From assembly GCA_020025455.1 (NCBI GenBank), contig JAHHSC010000081.1, positions 1 through 6,045 of the forward strand: 6,045 nt of DNA, read 5' to 3'. Made by a program: the position numbers and the translations under genes. This document shows positions 1-6,023 of this stretch, piece by piece (the first letter of the stretch is position 1; each line of letters opens with the position of its first letter). The DNA comes from Lawsonibacter sp. (GTDB taxonomy: Bacteria; Bacillota; Clostridia; Oscillospirales; Oscillospiraceae). Under the pieces are notes generated by a model. It saw only the letters and a list, made by a program, of their open reading frames with translations. It searched no databases and was not told the DNA's origin.

Positions 1-233
1 GGGCCGTAGATCTCGATGATACGTCCCTTGGGAACGCCACCAATGCCCAGTGCAATGTCCAGGGACAGAGAACCGGTTGGGATGGCGTCCACCACAATAT
101 CCAGATTCTCACCCAGGCGCATAATAGAACCCTTACCATAGGTCCGCTCGATCTGGGCCATTGCGGTCTCAAGTGCTTTCTTCTTATCGGAAGCGGGACC
201 TGCCGCCTCCACAGAGGGCTTTTTTGTTGCCAT
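1..233 (-). CDS. recA: RecA recombinase, N-terminal fragment (cut by window edge)
   Basis: RecA is the ATP-dependent DNA strand-exchange protein. It forms filaments on single-stranded DNA, drives homologous recombination and triggers LexA self-cleavage in the SOS response. The 77 complete codons visible start [10 protein letters not shown] and run through [14 protein letters not shown] and [11 protein letters not shown]. They then cover the stretch around residues 50-77 ([17 protein letters not shown], then [10 protein letters not shown]), which is the highly conserved RecA N-terminal helix and the start of the ATPase core. The sequence leaves the window immediately before the expected Walker A loop (GPESSGKT in the family), so no catalytic residue is visible here. 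The ATG at 231-233 is preceded by AAAGGA at 246-251, about 12 nt upstream, a slightly long but usable spacing. It follows prmC by 89 bp and probably has its own promoter in that gap. Recognition is by direct reading of the protein and is very secure. Confidence 0.97.
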   Translation of the reverse strand, partial: MATKKPSVEAAGPASDKKKALETAMAQIERTYGKGSIMRLGENLDIVVDAIPTGSLSLDIALGIGGVPKGRIIEIYG

Positions 234-254
234 GAAATAATTCAGTCCTTTCCC

Positions 255-271
255 GCCGGAACAGCCCCGGC
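255..271 (-). other. Small hairpin in the recA leader
   Basis: On the minus strand GCCGG and CCGGC flank a 7-nt loop (GGCTGTT). The GC-only 5-bp stem ends three bases upstream of the AAAGGA ribosome site of recA. It could modestly affect translation start or mRNA stability. It may also be chance in GC-rich DNA, and no T-run follows it, so it is not a terminator. Confidence 0.3.
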
Positions 272-287
272 CTACGATTCTGTCTGA

Positions 288-293
288 ATGATA
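288..293 (-). promoter_or_regulatory. Possible extended -10 promoter of recA
   Basis: Minus-strand TATCAT (5 of 6 to TATAAT) is directly preceded by TGG, giving a TGn extended -10 element. The start point would fall near 281, about 48 nt ahead of the recA ATG. The -35 region at 17 bp (311-316, GTTTTA) is poor and lies inside the inverted repeat at 305-320. A weak -35 is tolerated with an extended -10. This is the only promoter-like element I can find in the prmC-recA gap. Confidence 0.45.
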
Positions 294-304
294 CCAAAAA
301 TCAT

Positions 305-320
305 GTCCGTTAAAACGGAC
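305..320. repeat. 16-bp inverted repeat between prmC and recA (operator or weak terminator)
   Basis: GTCCGTT and AACGGAC are exact inverse complements separated by 2 bp. The repeat begins 2 bp after the prmC stop codon. As RNA it makes a 6-bp stem with a 4-nt loop. Read on the minus strand it is followed by ATGATTTTTGG, so the T-run is displaced by four bases and the stem is short for an intrinsic terminator of prmC. The plus-strand reading has a better T-run (TTTTAATT), but no plus-strand gene ends here. Its position just upstream of the candidate recA -10 element, over the presumed -35, also fits a repressor operator. It does not match the usual Gram-positive LexA box (GAAC-N4-GTTC). Confidence 0.55.
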
Positions 321-322
321 TT

Positions 323-1186
323 TTAATTGTTTGCGGTGCCCTCCACCACCCGCCAGATTCCAAGCGTATCGGCGGCGGTTTTAATATCTTCATAGCCGCA
401 TTGGGCCAAAATTTTCTCCACCTGAGGCGCCTGGCCGATGCCAACTTCAAAGATGAGGCTTCCGCCCAGCCGCAGAGCCGTTTTCCACTTCTCGGCAATG
501 AACCGGTAGTAGTCCAGCCCGTCCTCGCCGCCGTCCAGAGCCATGTGCGGCTCGTAATCCTTCACGGATACGTCCAAATTTGGAATATCCCCGGTTGGGA
601 TATAGGGGGGGTTGCAGGCGATCACGTCAAAGTCCCACAGGGCAGAGCTTGGGGGTTCCAGGGCGTTGACCGACAGACAGCTCACCCGGGCATTGAGGTT
701 ATTTCGGCGCACATTCTGCTTGCAGATACGCAGAGCGCCTTCGCTGAGCTCCCCGAGCACCACGCGGCACTGGGGGCAGTTGGCGGCAATGGCCAGACCC
801 ACGCAGCCGCTTCCCGCGCACAGATCCAGGGCGCGCGCCCCCTCGCCCGCCTCGCGGATTTTCAGGATGGCACGCTCTGCAAGCAGCTCTGTGTCCATTC
901 TGGGGATCAGCACATCATGGGAGATATCCAGCGGCAGTCCATAAAACTCCCACTCTCCAATGATATAGGCCACCGGCTCACCGTCCAGGCGGCGCTGGAC
1001 CAGCTCGTCCACGCGCTTCTCCAGCTCGGCAGAGACATAGAGGGGCATATCCCGATAAAGCTGCTCCCGGCTCTTATCGGCGGCGTAGCAGACCAGTTCT
1101 CTGGCCTCCAGCTGGGCCGCCTCCACGCCCGCTTTTTTCAGCCGGGCACGGGTATCTAAAAACAAATTGTTGTAGGTGGTCGCCAA
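323..1186 (-). CDS. prmC: Peptide chain release factor N5-glutamine methyltransferase PrmC
   Basis: PrmC methylates the glutamine of the GGQ motif in release factors RF1 and RF2 using S-adenosylmethionine, which raises the efficiency of translation termination. Numbering from the GTG at 1195, the N-terminal helical release-factor-binding domain covers about 1-90 and includes [15 protein letters not shown] near 73-87. It is followed by LIPRMDTE (family LIPRPDTE/LIPRPETE). The Rossmann SAM-binding motif [14 protein letters not shown] lies near 123-136 and the catalytic NPPYIP near 195-200. Total length of about 287 residues is normal for the family. I place the start at TTG 1184-1186, because AAGGTGA at 1192-1198 pairs with the 16S tail at a good 5-nt spacing. 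The GTG at 1193-1195 lies inside that ribosome site and lacks a site of its own; using it adds three residues (MTK). The gene is 58 bp downstream of the DUF1385 gene, probably in the same transcript. In many Firmicutes prmC is next to prfA, but here recA follows. Confidence 0.94.
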   Translation of the reverse strand: MATTYNNLFLDTRARLKKAGVEAAQLEARELVCYAADKSREQLYRDMPLYVSAELEKRVDELVQRRLDGEPVAYIIGEWEFYGLPLDISHDVLIPRMDTELLAERAILKIREAGEGARALDLCAGSGCVGLAIAANCPQCRVVLGELSEGALRICKQNVRRNNLNARVSCLSVNALEPPSSALWDFDVIACNPPYIPTGDIPNLDVSVKDYEPHMALDGGEDGLDYYRFIAEKWKTALRLGGSLIFEVGIGQAPQVEKILAQCGYEDIKTAADTLGIWRVVEGTANN

Positions 1187-1198
1187 TTTGGTCACCTT
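1187..1198 (-). promoter_or_regulatory. Ribosome binding site that decides the prmC start
   Basis: Minus-strand AAGGTGA (1192-1198) followed by CCAAA and then TTG. AGGTGA is an uninterrupted complement to the anti-Shine-Dalgarno tail. Only the TTG at 1184-1186 is correctly spaced from it, since the GTG at 1193-1195 sits within the site. This favours an unusual TTG start for PrmC. Confidence 0.6.
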
Positions 1199-1244
1199 CC
1201 AGTGTTAGTTTTCTCTTGGTTCAAGGCTGTAATTGTATGTACGC

Positions 1245-2246
1245 TTACCAGGCATCGCTGCCCTTTTCCTCAGGCAGGACAAGCTCCAGGGCCTTAATGC
1301 CCACCTCGATCATGGAGTCGTCAGGCTCAAAGGTAGTGAAATTCTGAAGCCACAGACCGGGCGCAATCAGCATACGGGTGATGGGTCCATCGTGGCGGCC
1401 CACCCAGCGGTTGAATTCATAACCGATGCCCACGATGATGGGCAGCATGGCCAGGTGCGCCAGCATCCGCAGCAGCACATTGTGGACGGGCCAAATGGTA
1501 AAGACCACGGTAGACACCAGAATGGACAGAAAAATAATCACAAACAGAAAGCTGGTGCCGCAGCGTGGATGGTGGCGGGGCTGGATGCGGACATTTTCCA
1601 CCGTCAGCGGCAGACCCGCCTCATAACAGAAAATGGTCTTGTGTTCGGCCCCGTGGTAGGAAAACACCCGCTTCATCTCCTTCATGTGCGCACACATGGC
1701 CAAATAGCCCACAAAAATGAAAATTTTCAGCAGGCTCTCCGCCAAATTGCGGGCCATCATAGACGGGGTAACGAGCGCCACAGCGCTGCCAAGCAGGGTT
1801 GGAAGCAGGAAAAACAGGCCGATGGACATGGCCACGCCTATTATCACGGCCAGCGTGGTGAAGAACTTCCCGGCCTTCTCACTGCCCAGCTTCTTGTCCA
1901 GCCACTGCTCAAACCGGCTCTCCTCTTCGTCCGCTTCGTCGTCATCCGGGAAAAACTCGGCCGAGTACATGAGGGCCGTGACGCCGTTATACATGGAGTC
2001 CATAAAATTGACGACGCCTCGCACAAGGGGCCAGCCAAGTGAGGGGTGCTTGTCCTTTACAAAGTGCAGCTCCTTTACCTGAACCTCCAGGTCGCCGTCT
2101 GCCTTTCGGACCACGATGGACTGCTTCTTGGGTCCGCGCATCATGATGCCCTCAATCAGGGCCTGACCGCCGCACATGGTCTTAAACCCCTTGGGGCAGG
2201 TCCACTGACGGGAGCGGGTGCTCTGCTCCTGTGCTTCTTTTTCCAT
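1245..2246 (-). CDS. yqhQ: DUF1385 family (YqhQ-like) multi-pass membrane protein of unknown function
   Basis: The 333-residue protein belongs to DUF1385, named YqhQ in Bacillus subtilis; its biochemical role is not something I can state. A cytosolic-looking N-terminal part carries the family signature CGGQALIEGIMMRGP (residues 25-39) and LVRGVVNFMDSM (74-85). It is followed by an acidic stretch around 100-110 (PDDDEADEEES). Four hydrophobic segments fit membrane helices near 128-152, 168-187, 231-253 and 257-278. Between helices 2 and 3 lie SYHGAEHKTIFCYE (196-209) and HHPRCGTSF (225-233). These His, Cys and Glu residues are conserved in the family and could bind metal, which is inference. 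The ATG at 2244-2246 has AAAAGGAG at 2256-2263, nine bases upstream. A good promoter lies just before it, and prmC follows, a pairing seen in other Clostridia. The length is typical and the gene appears intact. Confidence 0.93.
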   Translation of the reverse strand: MEKEAQEQSTRSRQWTCPKGFKTMCGGQALIEGIMMRGPKKQSIVVRKADGDLEVQVKELHFVKDKHPSLGWPLVRGVVNFMDSMYNGVTALMYSAEFFPDDDEADEEESRFEQWLDKKLGSEKAGKFFTTLAVIIGVAMSIGLFFLLPTLLGSAVALVTPSMMARNLAESLLKIFIFVGYLAMCAHMKEMKRVFSYHGAEHKTIFCYEAGLPLTVENVRIQPRHHPRCGTSFLFVIIFLSILVSTVVFTIWPVHNVLLRMLAHLAMLPIIVGIGYEFNRWVGRHDGPITRMLIAPGLWLQNFTTFEPDDSMIEVGIKALELVLPEEKGSDAW

Positions 2247-2284
2247 AGATGGTAACTCCTTTTATCACTGGGTCGCTGTGCACT

Positions 2285-2313
2285 ATTCTATCAAATAGCT
2301 GGGAAAATAGCAA
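2285..2313 (-). promoter_or_regulatory. Sigma-A-type promoter for the DUF1385-prmC unit
   Basis: On the minus strand the -35 TTGCTA (2308-2313, 4 of 6) and -10 TAGAAT (2285-2290, 5 of 6) are separated by exactly 17 bp. TGA directly precedes the -10, giving an extended -10. The start point would be near 2278, leaving a leader of about 32 nt that contains the AAAAGGAG ribosome site. The -35 begins only 12 bp past the kinase stop codon, and no terminator hairpin separates the two units, so some read-through from the kinase gene is likely. Confidence 0.7.
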
Positions 2314-2325
2314 GTATATTAGAAC

Positions 2326-3753
2326 TTACGTTTCAATCTGCATACGGATGGTTACAATACAGCCTCCACCCTCGGCATTTCCGATCTCCAGCGTCCCTTC
2401 GTGGCGGGTGATGATCTCCTCACACACGGCCAGGCCGATGCCAGAGCCTCGGGCCTTGGAGCTGCCCTTATAGAACTTGTTTTTGATAAAGGGAAGCTCC
2501 TCCTCCGGGATACCGGGGCCATAGTCCCGGATGGTGATGACCGCATCCAGAATATCCTGCCGAAGGGCCACATCAATGCGGCCGCCGGAGCCGCCGTGCT
2601 TTCTGGCATTGTCCAGCAGGTTGCAGAACACCTGGCGAAGCCGCTCCGGGTCGCCGGTGATGGGCAGCATATCCTCCTCGCACTCGGTGTACTCCAGCAC
2701 GATGCCCTCTCTGCGGAAGAACTCTTTGTAGGTATATACCGCATCCTCCAGCTCGGCTTTCAGATCCAGCGGCTCCACCGCCAGGGTAAAGCGGCCGTCC
2801 TGCATTCGGCTGAACTCCAGCAGCTCCTCCACCATGTTGGTCAGGCGTCGTGTCTCAGACACGATGATGCTCATGCCGCGCCGCAGGTCCTGCGGGTCTC
2901 GGATCTCGCCGCTCTGGATGGTCTCCGCCCAGCCGGTAATGGCGGTGAGCGGAGTACGAAGCTCATGGGACACAGAGGAGATGAACTCAGTCTGCGTCCG
3001 CTCCGACTGACAGATCTTCATGGACATATCGTTGATGGTGTCCGTCAGCTCGCCGATCTCGTCATCAAACTTTTTTTCGATCTGGACGCCGTAGCTGCCG
3101 TCCGCAATCAGGTGTGCCGTCTCGTTGATGCTGGCCAGCGGCTCCACGATGGAGCGGACAAAGTACAGATTGGAGAAGTAGACCATGGCAAAAATTGCAA
3201 GGCTGATGGTCAGGATCGCACCCATGGCAAGCACAAACTGCCGGTCGATGGCTGTGAGCGACGTCACATAGCGAATCACACCCACCGTGACGCCCTGGTA
3301 AATCACCGGGGAGGACGCAGCGGCGATGCGCTCGTTGGTGACCGGATCTCTTCCTCTCCAGGACGAGATGGTCTGTGTGTTCAGCGCCTCTCGGATATCC
3401 GGGGTGTTGGGGATGGTTCCGGCCGTCAAATCGTTGCCCGAGTAGGCCACAGCGCCGGTCATGTCCAGAAACTGCAGTTCCAGCTGGCTCTTCTCCTCAT
3501 AGTTGCTCACCATCTGCTGGGCCGCTGCCCGGTACTCCATTCTGGTGTAGTTGCGGAAGCCGTGGGCCAAAGAACCAGACTTCTTCTCCAAGTCGACAAG
3601 GGTGTTTGAGTAGTAGTAGCTGAACAGGATCGCGGCCACCGAACCAAAGGTCAGCAGCAGGATCAGCAGCACCACGCTGATGCTATTCAGCAGCCAGCGC
3701 TTGCGAATTCCTTTTATTTGTACCTTGTCGGTCAGATCGATCTTTTTGGCCAC
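2326..3753 (-). CDS. Membrane sensor histidine kinase (HAMP-HisKA-HATPase)
   Basis: This 475-residue two-pass sensor kinase would autophosphorylate on histidine and pass the phosphate to the response regulator encoded just upstream. A basic N-terminus leads into TM1 (about 20-46). An outside sensor domain of about 125 residues (47-172, no cysteines) with a PAS/Cache-like pattern follows, ending in SSPVIYQGVTVGVIRYV. Then come TM2 (173-198), a HAMP linker (198-250) and the HisKA H-box SVSHELRTPLTAI with H263. T267, four residues after the histidine, fits a kinase that also has phosphatase activity. The ATP-binding domain shows the N box NLLDNARKHG (378-387), G1 DYGPGIP (410-416), F box (422-428) and G2 GSGIGLAV (436-443), so all catalytic boxes are present. 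There is no cytoplasmic PAS domain, unlike WalK or many PhoR proteins. The GTG start at 3751-3753 has AAGGGA about 7 nt upstream. The gap to the regulator gene is 39 bp. The signal sensed cannot be read from sequence. Confidence 0.95.
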   Translation of the reverse strand: MAKKIDLTDKVQIKGIRKRWLLNSISVVLLILLLTFGSVAAILFSYYYSNTLVDLEKKSGSLAHGFRNYTRMEYRAAAQQMVSNYEEKSQLELQFLDMTGAVAYSGNDLTAGTIPNTPDIREALNTQTISSWRGRDPVTNERIAAASSPVIYQGVTVGVIRYVTSLTAIDRQFVLAMGAILTISLAIFAMVYFSNLYFVRSIVEPLASINETAHLIADGSYGVQIEKKFDDEIGELTDTINDMSMKICQSERTQTEFISSVSHELRTPLTAITGWAETIQSGEIRDPQDLRRGMSIIVSETRRLTNMVEELLEFSRMQDGRFTLAVEPLDLKAELEDAVYTYKEFFRREGIVLEYTECEEDMLPITGDPERLRQVFCNLLDNARKHGGSGGRIDVALRQDILDAVITIRDYGPGIPEEELPFIKNKFYKGSSKARGSGIGLAVCEEIITRHEGTLEIGNAEGGGCIVTIRMQIET

Positions 3754-3792
3754 TGTGCTGTCCCTTCTCTCATCCTGTTCTGGTTTTCTCCG

Positions 3793-4482
3793 TCAGCTGC
3801 CCCACTTATAGCCGTAGCCCCACACCGTATTGACAAACTTGGGCTTCTGGGGTGTGTCCTCGATTTTAATGCGCAGACGGCGGATATTCACGTCCACGAT
3901 TTTCAGCTCACCAAAGTAATCCTTGCCCCAGACCTTGTCCAGAATTTCCTCCCGTGACAGAGCCTTTCCAGGGTTTTCCATAAAGAGCTTCAGCATGGAG
4001 TATTCAGCGGGGGTCAGCTTCACCAGCCGCCCATCCTTCTCCAGCGTCCGGTTCCTGGTATTCAGCAGGAAGGGGGGATCGCTGATCTCGTCGGGGGACG
4101 TGCCGCCCTCGTCGCCGCCGGTACGGCGGAACAGGGCATCCACCCGGGCGGTGAGCTCGGCGGGCGAAAACGGTTTTGTTACATAGTCGTCTGCGCCCGT
4201 CATGAGCCCGGTAACCTTGTCCATCTCCTGGGTCCGGGCAGTGAGCATGATAATGCCGATTTTGTTATCCATGGCCCGGATTCGGCGGCAGACTTCAAAG
4301 CCATCCATGCCGGGCAGCATAATGTCCAGCAGCGCCACCTTCACATCGGGATTTTCCTTCAGTGCAGCCAGAGCATCCTCGCCGGTGCCCGACTCGATGG
4401 TCTGGTAGCCCGCCCGCTTCAGGTTGATGACCACAAAGCTGCGGATATTTTCCTCATCCTCCAGGACCAATACCTTTTTCAC
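3793..4482 (-). CDS. OmpR/PhoP-family DNA-binding response regulator
   Basis: This 229-residue transcription factor is the partner of the downstream kinase. The receiver domain (about 1-120) has the acidic pair E8/D9, phospho-acceptor D53 within LLDIMLPGMDGFE, T81 in the LTA motif and K103 in VTKPF, so it should be phosphorylated normally. A short linker (about 122-134, rich in Gly, Asp and Ser) joins a winged-helix Trans_Reg_C domain. That domain has KLTPAEYSMLKLFMENPGKALSREEIL worked through residues about 153-180 and ends in the typical VNTVWGYGYKW. The start is the GTG at 4480-4482, with GGGAGGAA at 4490-4497. A longer in-frame reading up to 4602 exists but overlaps the lipoprotein gene, has no receiver-like sequence and has no better ribosome site. 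The lipoprotein gene ends 19 bp upstream, so the two are almost certainly co-transcribed. The family resembles PhoP/WalR regulators, but a specific regulon cannot be named. Confidence 0.95.
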   Translation of the reverse strand: MKKVLVLEDEENIRSFVVINLKRAGYQTIESGTGEDALAALKENPDVKVALLDIMLPGMDGFEVCRRIRAMDNKIGIIMLTARTQEMDKVTGLMTGADDYVTKPFSPAELTARVDALFRRTGGDEGGTSPDEISDPPFLLNTRNRTLEKDGRLVKLTPAEYSMLKLFMENPGKALSREEILDKVWGKDYFGELKIVDVNIRRLRIKIEDTPQKPKFVNTVWGYGYKWGS

Positions 4483-4501
4483 GGTGGTATTCCTCCCTCT
4501 G

Positions 4502-5935
4502 TCAATCGTAGTACCAGCTGTTCTGGATGGTGTTGAAGCTCTGCAGCAGATCGTTCTGGTCCATGCCGCAGTCCCACACGCCGTCATAGAACCGGGCTGC
4601 ATAAACTACGTTTTCATCCTCGCGAAGGACAAATCGGTCCCCGCTGGTCGCCTGAATCTGCTTGTTGCTCCCGGTCAGCCGGTAAATACTCAAAAACGGT
4701 TTCGGCTCTGCCTCCTGGCCGCGCCACAGCGAGAAAATGACCTCTCGCTGCCCGCTGACCTGATCCCGGCGGGAAATCGTGATGTGATCCAGCCAGCTGG
4801 GCGGAATTTCCAGATACCAGGCATCGGCCACGTTATGGTAGGCGGTCATGACATGGCTTCGTCTGCCTCGCTCGTCATAGCGGCCCCAGTCAATCAGCCA
4901 GAAGTTCGTGGTGGTAGATCCCCCATAGGAGGGCAGCGGCTTGGGTGTAGGCAGCTCCACCACGCCGTCCCCGTCCACATCGGTCGGGTTCACGTCAACG
5001 TAATTCTGTAGCTGCTCGCGGCTGACGCCGGTGTCCGGGTCCAGGGACAGATTTTTCAGTTTTCCGTTCTGGTAGGCCAGCACATCAATGACCCGGTTTC
5101 CGTTGGCCAGGGTACCCGTCACATAGATGGCAGGGACATAGAGCTCGCCCTTCAGGTAGTTGGCCCGAATCCGATTCAAGGCCACCAGACCGCTGGACAG
5201 GTTCACGCTGTCCACGCAGGTGAAGGCACCTTCGTGCCAGCCGTAGATGGCAACCTGACTGCCAAGACCGCCCGTGTCCAGCTTGACCAGTGCGATCTCT
5301 GACCGGGTGTCCCGGTCGATATCGACCAGCTGATAGCCGGAGGACACATCGCTGTTGTCCATGGCGGCACTGCATCCGGTGAGCAGCAGCTCGGTCGCCA
5401 GCACCTCCTGGCGGGAAATGTTCATTTGTTCCTTGGGCTGCTCCAGCTCGTCCAGCGTGTAGGCGCCCAGCTGGTAGACACCGGTACTCAGCTGCCAGTT
5501 TACCACCAGTTCTTTTATGCCTTTTCCGTTCAGATCCACATAATCAATGGAGTAGATGGCGGTTCCGGTGCCCTCCACTATGCCGGTGACCTGGAAGTGA
5601 GACCCGATCTGGCGGAATAGATAGATGCGCAGGGGTCTTTCACTGCCGGGGGCACGCAGGAAAATCAAGGCGGTCTCACGCTCTCCGTCTCCGTCCAGAT
5701 CCTGGAGCTGGGTTGTGGCGGTGTGGTCGCCGGACAAAATGGCTGCCACCTCCGGGCTGGTCCCGGTTTCCGCCTCCAGACGCTGCTTCACGCTCCGGAT
5801 GGCGGTTTGCAGCATCTCGTAGCCTGCGGAAGCCTCGGGCAGCTTATAAAGCTCGCCGGGTGAGCGGAACAGACAGCCGGTCAAGAGCATACTCAGCAGC
5901 ATTCCACACAGGACCAGGCCGTATTTTTTCTTCAT
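4502..5935 (-). CDS. Predicted surface lipoprotein with four D-x-D-x-D-x3-E loops (FG-GAP/VCBS-like), function unknown
   Basis: The 477-residue protein begins MKKKYGLVLCGMLLSMLLTGC, a lipoprotein signal peptide with lipobox LLTGC and lipidated C21, so it should be anchored to the outer face of the membrane. I do not recognise a specific family member. Four acidic loops share the spacing D-x-(D/N)-x-(D/K)-x-x-x-E: D79-E87 (DLDGDGERE), D134-E142 (DLNGKGIKE), D205-E213 (DIDRDTRSE) and D319-E327 (DVDGDGVVE). Each is followed by a hydrophobic beta-like strand, as in calcium-binding FG-GAP/VCBS beta-propeller blades. The C-terminal third (about 341-477) is rich in Trp, Tyr and Arg with no recognised motif. 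The ATG at 5933-5935 has AAAGGAAG (5944-5951) at the right distance. An earlier in-frame ATG at 5954-5956 would add seven charged residues before the signal peptide and has no ribosome site. It is the first gene of the operon with the response regulator and kinase, suggesting an accessory sensor or an output of that system. Confidence 0.85.
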   Translation of the reverse strand: MKKKYGLVLCGMLLSMLLTGCLFRSPGELYKLPEASAGYEMLQTAIRSVKQRLEAETGTSPEVAAILSGDHTATTQLQDLDGDGERETALIFLRAPGSERPLRIYLFRQIGSHFQVTGIVEGTGTAIYSIDYVDLNGKGIKELVVNWQLSTGVYQLGAYTLDELEQPKEQMNISRQEVLATELLLTGCSAAMDNSDVSSGYQLVDIDRDTRSEIALVKLDTGGLGSQVAIYGWHEGAFTCVDSVNLSSGLVALNRIRANYLKGELYVPAIYVTGTLANGNRVIDVLAYQNGKLKNLSLDPDTGVSREQLQNYVDVNPTDVDGDGVVELPTPKPLPSYGGSTTTNFWLIDWGRYDERGRRSHVMTAYHNVADAWYLEIPPSWLDHITISRRDQVSGQREVIFSLWRGQEAEPKPFLSIYRLTGSNKQIQATSGDRFVLREDENVVYAARFYDGVWDCGMDQNDLLQSFNTIQNSWYYD

Positions 5936-5953
5936 CTGTTCCACTTCCTTTCT

Positions 5954-5984
5954 CATAAAATAACGGTTTTTTAACCCATAAAAT
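5954..5984. repeat. Direct repeat CATAAAAT x2 flanking a GGTT/AACC inverted repeat in the lipoprotein leader
   Basis: CATAAAAT occurs at 5954-5961 and again at 5977-5984, a 23-bp period. Between them GGTT-TTTT-AACC (5965-5976) forms a short inverted repeat. The whole block lies in the predicted 5' leader of the lipoprotein mRNA, between promoter and ribosome site. It could be a regulator site or chance in AT-rich intergenic DNA; the hairpin is too weak to call a terminator. Confidence 0.35.
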
Positions 5985-5995
5985 GCCTACTTAAC

Positions 5996-6023
5996 ATCAT
6001 AGCACAAACCCTCAAAAATTCAA
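5996..6023 (-). promoter_or_regulatory. Sigma-A-type extended -10 promoter of the lipoprotein-regulator-kinase operon
   Basis: Minus-strand -35 TTGAAT (6018-6023, 4 of 6) and -10 TATGAT (5996-6001, 5 of 6) are 16 bp apart. TGC immediately precedes the -10, giving a TGn extended element. The start point would be near 5989, about 54 nt ahead of the lipoprotein ATG. It is the only strong promoter seen upstream of the three genes, whose internal gaps are 19 and 39 bp, so it probably drives all three. Confidence 0.65.

Noticed and set aside
305..330. Plus-strand intrinsic terminator (6-bp stem followed by TTTTAATT)
   Set aside because: The shape is acceptable on the plus strand, but no plus-strand gene ends here, so it is reported as an inverted repeat with an open role.
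401..1159. 252-codon open frame on the plus strand, antisense to prmC
   Set aside because: It mirrors the PrmC gene, shows no recognisable domain and has no ribosome site worth noting.
1199..1244. Possible promoter (TACAAT) just upstream of prmC
   Set aside because: The -10-like TACAAT has no acceptable -35 partner at 16-18 bp and no extended -10, so prmC most likely relies on the DUF1385 promoter.
1233..2042. 269-codon open frame on the plus strand, antisense to the DUF1385 gene
   Set aside because: It is very rich in His, Gln and Lys, typical of the complement of membrane-protein codons, and carries no motif. DUF1385 on the other strand explains the open frame.
2401..3609. 402-codon open frame on the plus strand, antisense to the sensor kinase gene
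   Set aside because: The kinase on the minus strand is unambiguous across the whole interval. The plus-strand frame has a composition rich in His, Gln and Gly with no family motifs, as expected of an antisense shadow of GC-rich codons.
4483..4602. N-terminal extension of the response regulator to an upstream in-frame ATG
   Set aside because: The added 40 residues overlap the lipoprotein 3' end, have no receiver-like pattern, and the GTG at 4480-4482 has a strong GGGAGGAA site.
4424..5011. 195-codon plus-strand open frame spanning the lipoprotein-regulator junction
   Set aside because: It overlaps two well-supported minus-strand genes and shows no domain.
5936..5956. Seven extra N-terminal residues on the lipoprotein from the ATG at 5954-5956
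   Set aside because: No ribosome site precedes that ATG, while AAAGGAAG lies between it and the next ATG. The shorter form gives a standard lipoprotein signal peptide.
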